A DNA stretch of 64,000 bases from Planococcus citri. Its lineage: Eukaryota > Arthropoda > Insecta > Hemiptera > Pseudococcidae. The number at the start of each line of letters is the position of its first letter. Within the stretch, counting starts at the first letter, position 1. Positions 61,792-64,000 of the stretch are shown here, in pieces. A program made the position numbers and the translations under genes. Location of the stretch: assembly GCF_950023065.1 (NCBI RefSeq), contig NC_088680.1, positions 44,442,559-44,506,558 on the forward strand. The letters run 5' to 3'. The notes beneath the pieces were generated by a model. That model worked only from the letters and a program-made list of their open reading frames with translations. It was not told where the DNA came from and did not search any database.

Positions 61792-62519
61792 ACTATTTTT
61801 CTACAATATTCAGAATTTTAAAAGATTTTTTTTTTATTTGCCTAGATCAGTGGGTTTTTCCTATTGCACAACTACGACGAATCTTTTAGTTAATATTGCT
61901 TTGTATTACGATGAAACTTACTCAATTAGAGATACTTTTGTTTTGGAGTCTTGAACTAAAGCAATGGCGAATTTCGCAGCAGAATAGTAGACCAGTAAAT
62001 GGATGGTAATTTTTTTAAATCATTTAGTTACGTATACCTTATCGAATTTAAAAGAAAATCACAAGTACCTAGGCATTTTATTGATTATCAATTTGAGAAT
62101 ATATAATTGGATCGTCACAAATCATGTCCATAAAAATTTCATTCATTTTAAAATTTAGAACCGTTGAGGGGTGAGGTGTGATGACATTATGTTAAAAATC
62201 TCCCTAAAATTATTCTTTATTTTGAATTTTATTCAAGTGGGGGGAGGGGGGTACACGGCTATCGTTGTATACCATTCGTTCGATTTTTTTTTTTTTGAAA
62301 TTAACAACATTGCTACTTAATTAGATATTTATCTAATGTTGTCATGACAAGTTGGAAATTTTGAAATTCTTGACCTCAGAAGATGGAGGGAGGGCTTGGG
62401 AAGCTTCCATTCGTTCCCAATTAGGTAAGCAAAAAAAAATTGGAGCTGATCCAAAAGTCATAGACTGCTAAAAAGTCAATGTTCTTTTCTTAAAAGTGTT
62501 AATAATGTCCAAAAATCAC

Positions 62520-62765
62520 TACAGATTTCGTCTCAGGGGAAATAATTGGATCTGATCAGGTCTGAACAGATCCAATCCGACCAAAACTCTGATCTGATTA
62601 CATCTTTCAGATTCAATAATTGGATTCGAGGAATGGTCAGATCAATCAAGTCAAATTCAATCAAATCTTCTCTGCAAGATCTGATCCCGATCCTGATCAA
62701 GGTCAAATTAAATTCATTGGAATGTCCGGATCTGTTTGATCAAATTCAATCATTTTCCACTGAGT
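62520..62765. repeat. Dispersed GATCTGATCAGG-type repeat, copy 4
   Basis: ttggatctgatcaggtctgaacagatccaatccgac closely matches the copy at 55890. It opens the spurious frame 62546-62770. Confidence 0.65.
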
Positions 62766-63419
62766 TTTAAAAAATTCTTTTGCTGTTTTTTTTATCGATT
62801 TCTTAGCTGCTGAGGTTGATACCTGAGACTTGAGAGTGACTAAAGGAAAATTTTTTTGAAAAAATTATGCCAAACTTGAAATCTAAAAGCCTACTTTAAT
62901 GTTTTTGAATTTTTAAAAGTCAAACATAATTCTGACAATTCATCAATTTTTTTCAAATTTTTCAAAAGTTATCAAATTAGGTACTCATGCAATAATTAGG
63001 ACTCGAATTTTTATCCTACAGCATAAATTATTGTTTTTTGTATGCATAGGAGATGAGGAATTTTTCAACTATCTACGATTCATAAAATTCCCATTAAAAT
63101 GAGTCTAATTTGTTCTAGTATATTTTCGCATATTATTCTACCCATAAAAACATAGAAGTATTTATTTAGGCATTTTTCAGGTTTTTTCGAGAATTTTTCA
63201 ATGTTTTAAGGGAATATTTTCATTTTTTTTCACAAAATTTTCCAAATGAAATCACCTTGAAAAGAAAGACAAAGTTTTCGAAAAATCAAATTTTCAAGGA
63301 TTTAAAAAACTCTTCCCCTCCCCCTTTTGTTTCTTTTTAAAACCCTATTTTCGTGTTTTAGAGCATTTTTGGCATTTTTTAGGGATTTTTTAAGAGCATA
63401 TTTAGAGTATTTTGGAGCT

Positions 63420-63590
63420 CTGGTAATTATCAAAAAATAGCCAGTAATTTACCAAAAATTGACAAAAATTTTCCTAAAAAAATCCAGTCATTCGCCAAAA
63501 ATTACCAGTAGTTTACCAAAAACTGCCAGTTTTACCAAAAAATTCCCAGTAGGTATTTGACAAGAAATTTACCAGACATATACCTGTAAG
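63420..63590. repeat. Degenerate 'ttaccaaaaattaccag' array
   Basis: About 170 bp of imperfect 14-20 bp units related to the array at 17950-18600. Confidence 0.65.
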
Positions 63591-64000
63591 TACATCATTT
63601 AGCTTAACAAAAATGTTTTTCAAACGTTTTTGAAACTCCCACTCAACATAATAATGTCAATGAATTCATCGCATTTTTTCCAAGTTCTAAAAAGTCGAAC
63701 AAAATGCTGTAAAATCAAGTGAAAGTGAAAATCAAATTTTTTCCAAGTTTTTTTTTTCAAGTTGATTCGAACTCTTTGAAGAGAAAATTTCTGGGTGCGT
63801 CTATGGCTTCCCCTCCCTTCCCCTGTTCTCATTGACATGAAATTCGCACTGTTATTCGTATTCATCTATTTTTATGAAGATGTTTTAGATGATTTTCGTT
63901 TTATATTATGAGAGAAGAAAATACATAAGCATACTAAATAGTCAAAGAAATCATTCGAAATGGGCAAAAATACTCGTTGGGAGGTTTTTTATTACACCCA

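Larger units (their letters stand above)
59671..64000 (+). other. ptc intron 2, to the window edge
   Basis: It starts with the GTATGT donor. I searched by eye for the next Patched exon (start of the first extracellular loop) and saw none, so the intron exceeds 4.3 kb. Contents are the Ci/Gli pair near 60.08 kb, the 61241 MITE, repeat copy 4 and AT-rich filler. Confidence 0.6.

Overview
This is arthropod (insect) nuclear DNA. It is AT-rich, with spliced genes using GT..AG introns, TATA-box cuticle genes and a dense load of short inverted-repeat elements. Dispersed taggtaggtacctacc-type repeats and long A/T runs resemble sternorrhynchan Hemiptera such as scale insects, mealybugs or aphids. That guess at the organism is weak; the gene calls do not depend on it.

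Left part (1-9 kb), compact housekeeping genes. A minus-strand first coding exon of a SLK/STK10-type STE20 kinase (Slik) runs off the left edge. Divergent from it is a nine-exon RhoGAP gene orthologous to ARHGAP19. Convergent with that is a complete three-exon LSm1 gene. Divergent from LSm1 is an unrecognised Ser/Pro-rich three-exon gene.

9.8-16.9 kb, a cuticle/secreted-protein cluster. Two retinin-motif cuticular proteins (CPLCA-like) lie head to head, each with a TATA box and a short first exon that completes the signal peptide. Beside them is a Pro/Tyr-rich secreted protein.

17-50 kb, a gene desert with MITEs, foldback elements, minisatellites and simple repeats. It also holds GC-richer islands near 26-27.6 kb and 35.9-36.7 kb that carry perfect Ci/Gli binding sites.

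50.6-64 kb, the 5' part of patched (ptc), the Hedgehog receptor. Exon 1 is at 51.2 kb and exon 2 (first transmembrane segment) at 59.5 kb; the rest lies beyond the right edge.

The main discovery is that four exact GACCACCCA sites (Ci/Gli consensus) and several one-mismatch sites are scattered over 26-60 kb, some in pairs or triplets. They sit upstream of, at the promoter of, and within introns of ptc. This fits Hedgehog negative feedback on ptc and implies a long-range cis-regulatory domain occupying the desert. A possible alternative coding first exon at 40.2 kb, phase-compatible with ptc exon 2, is a second observation to test.
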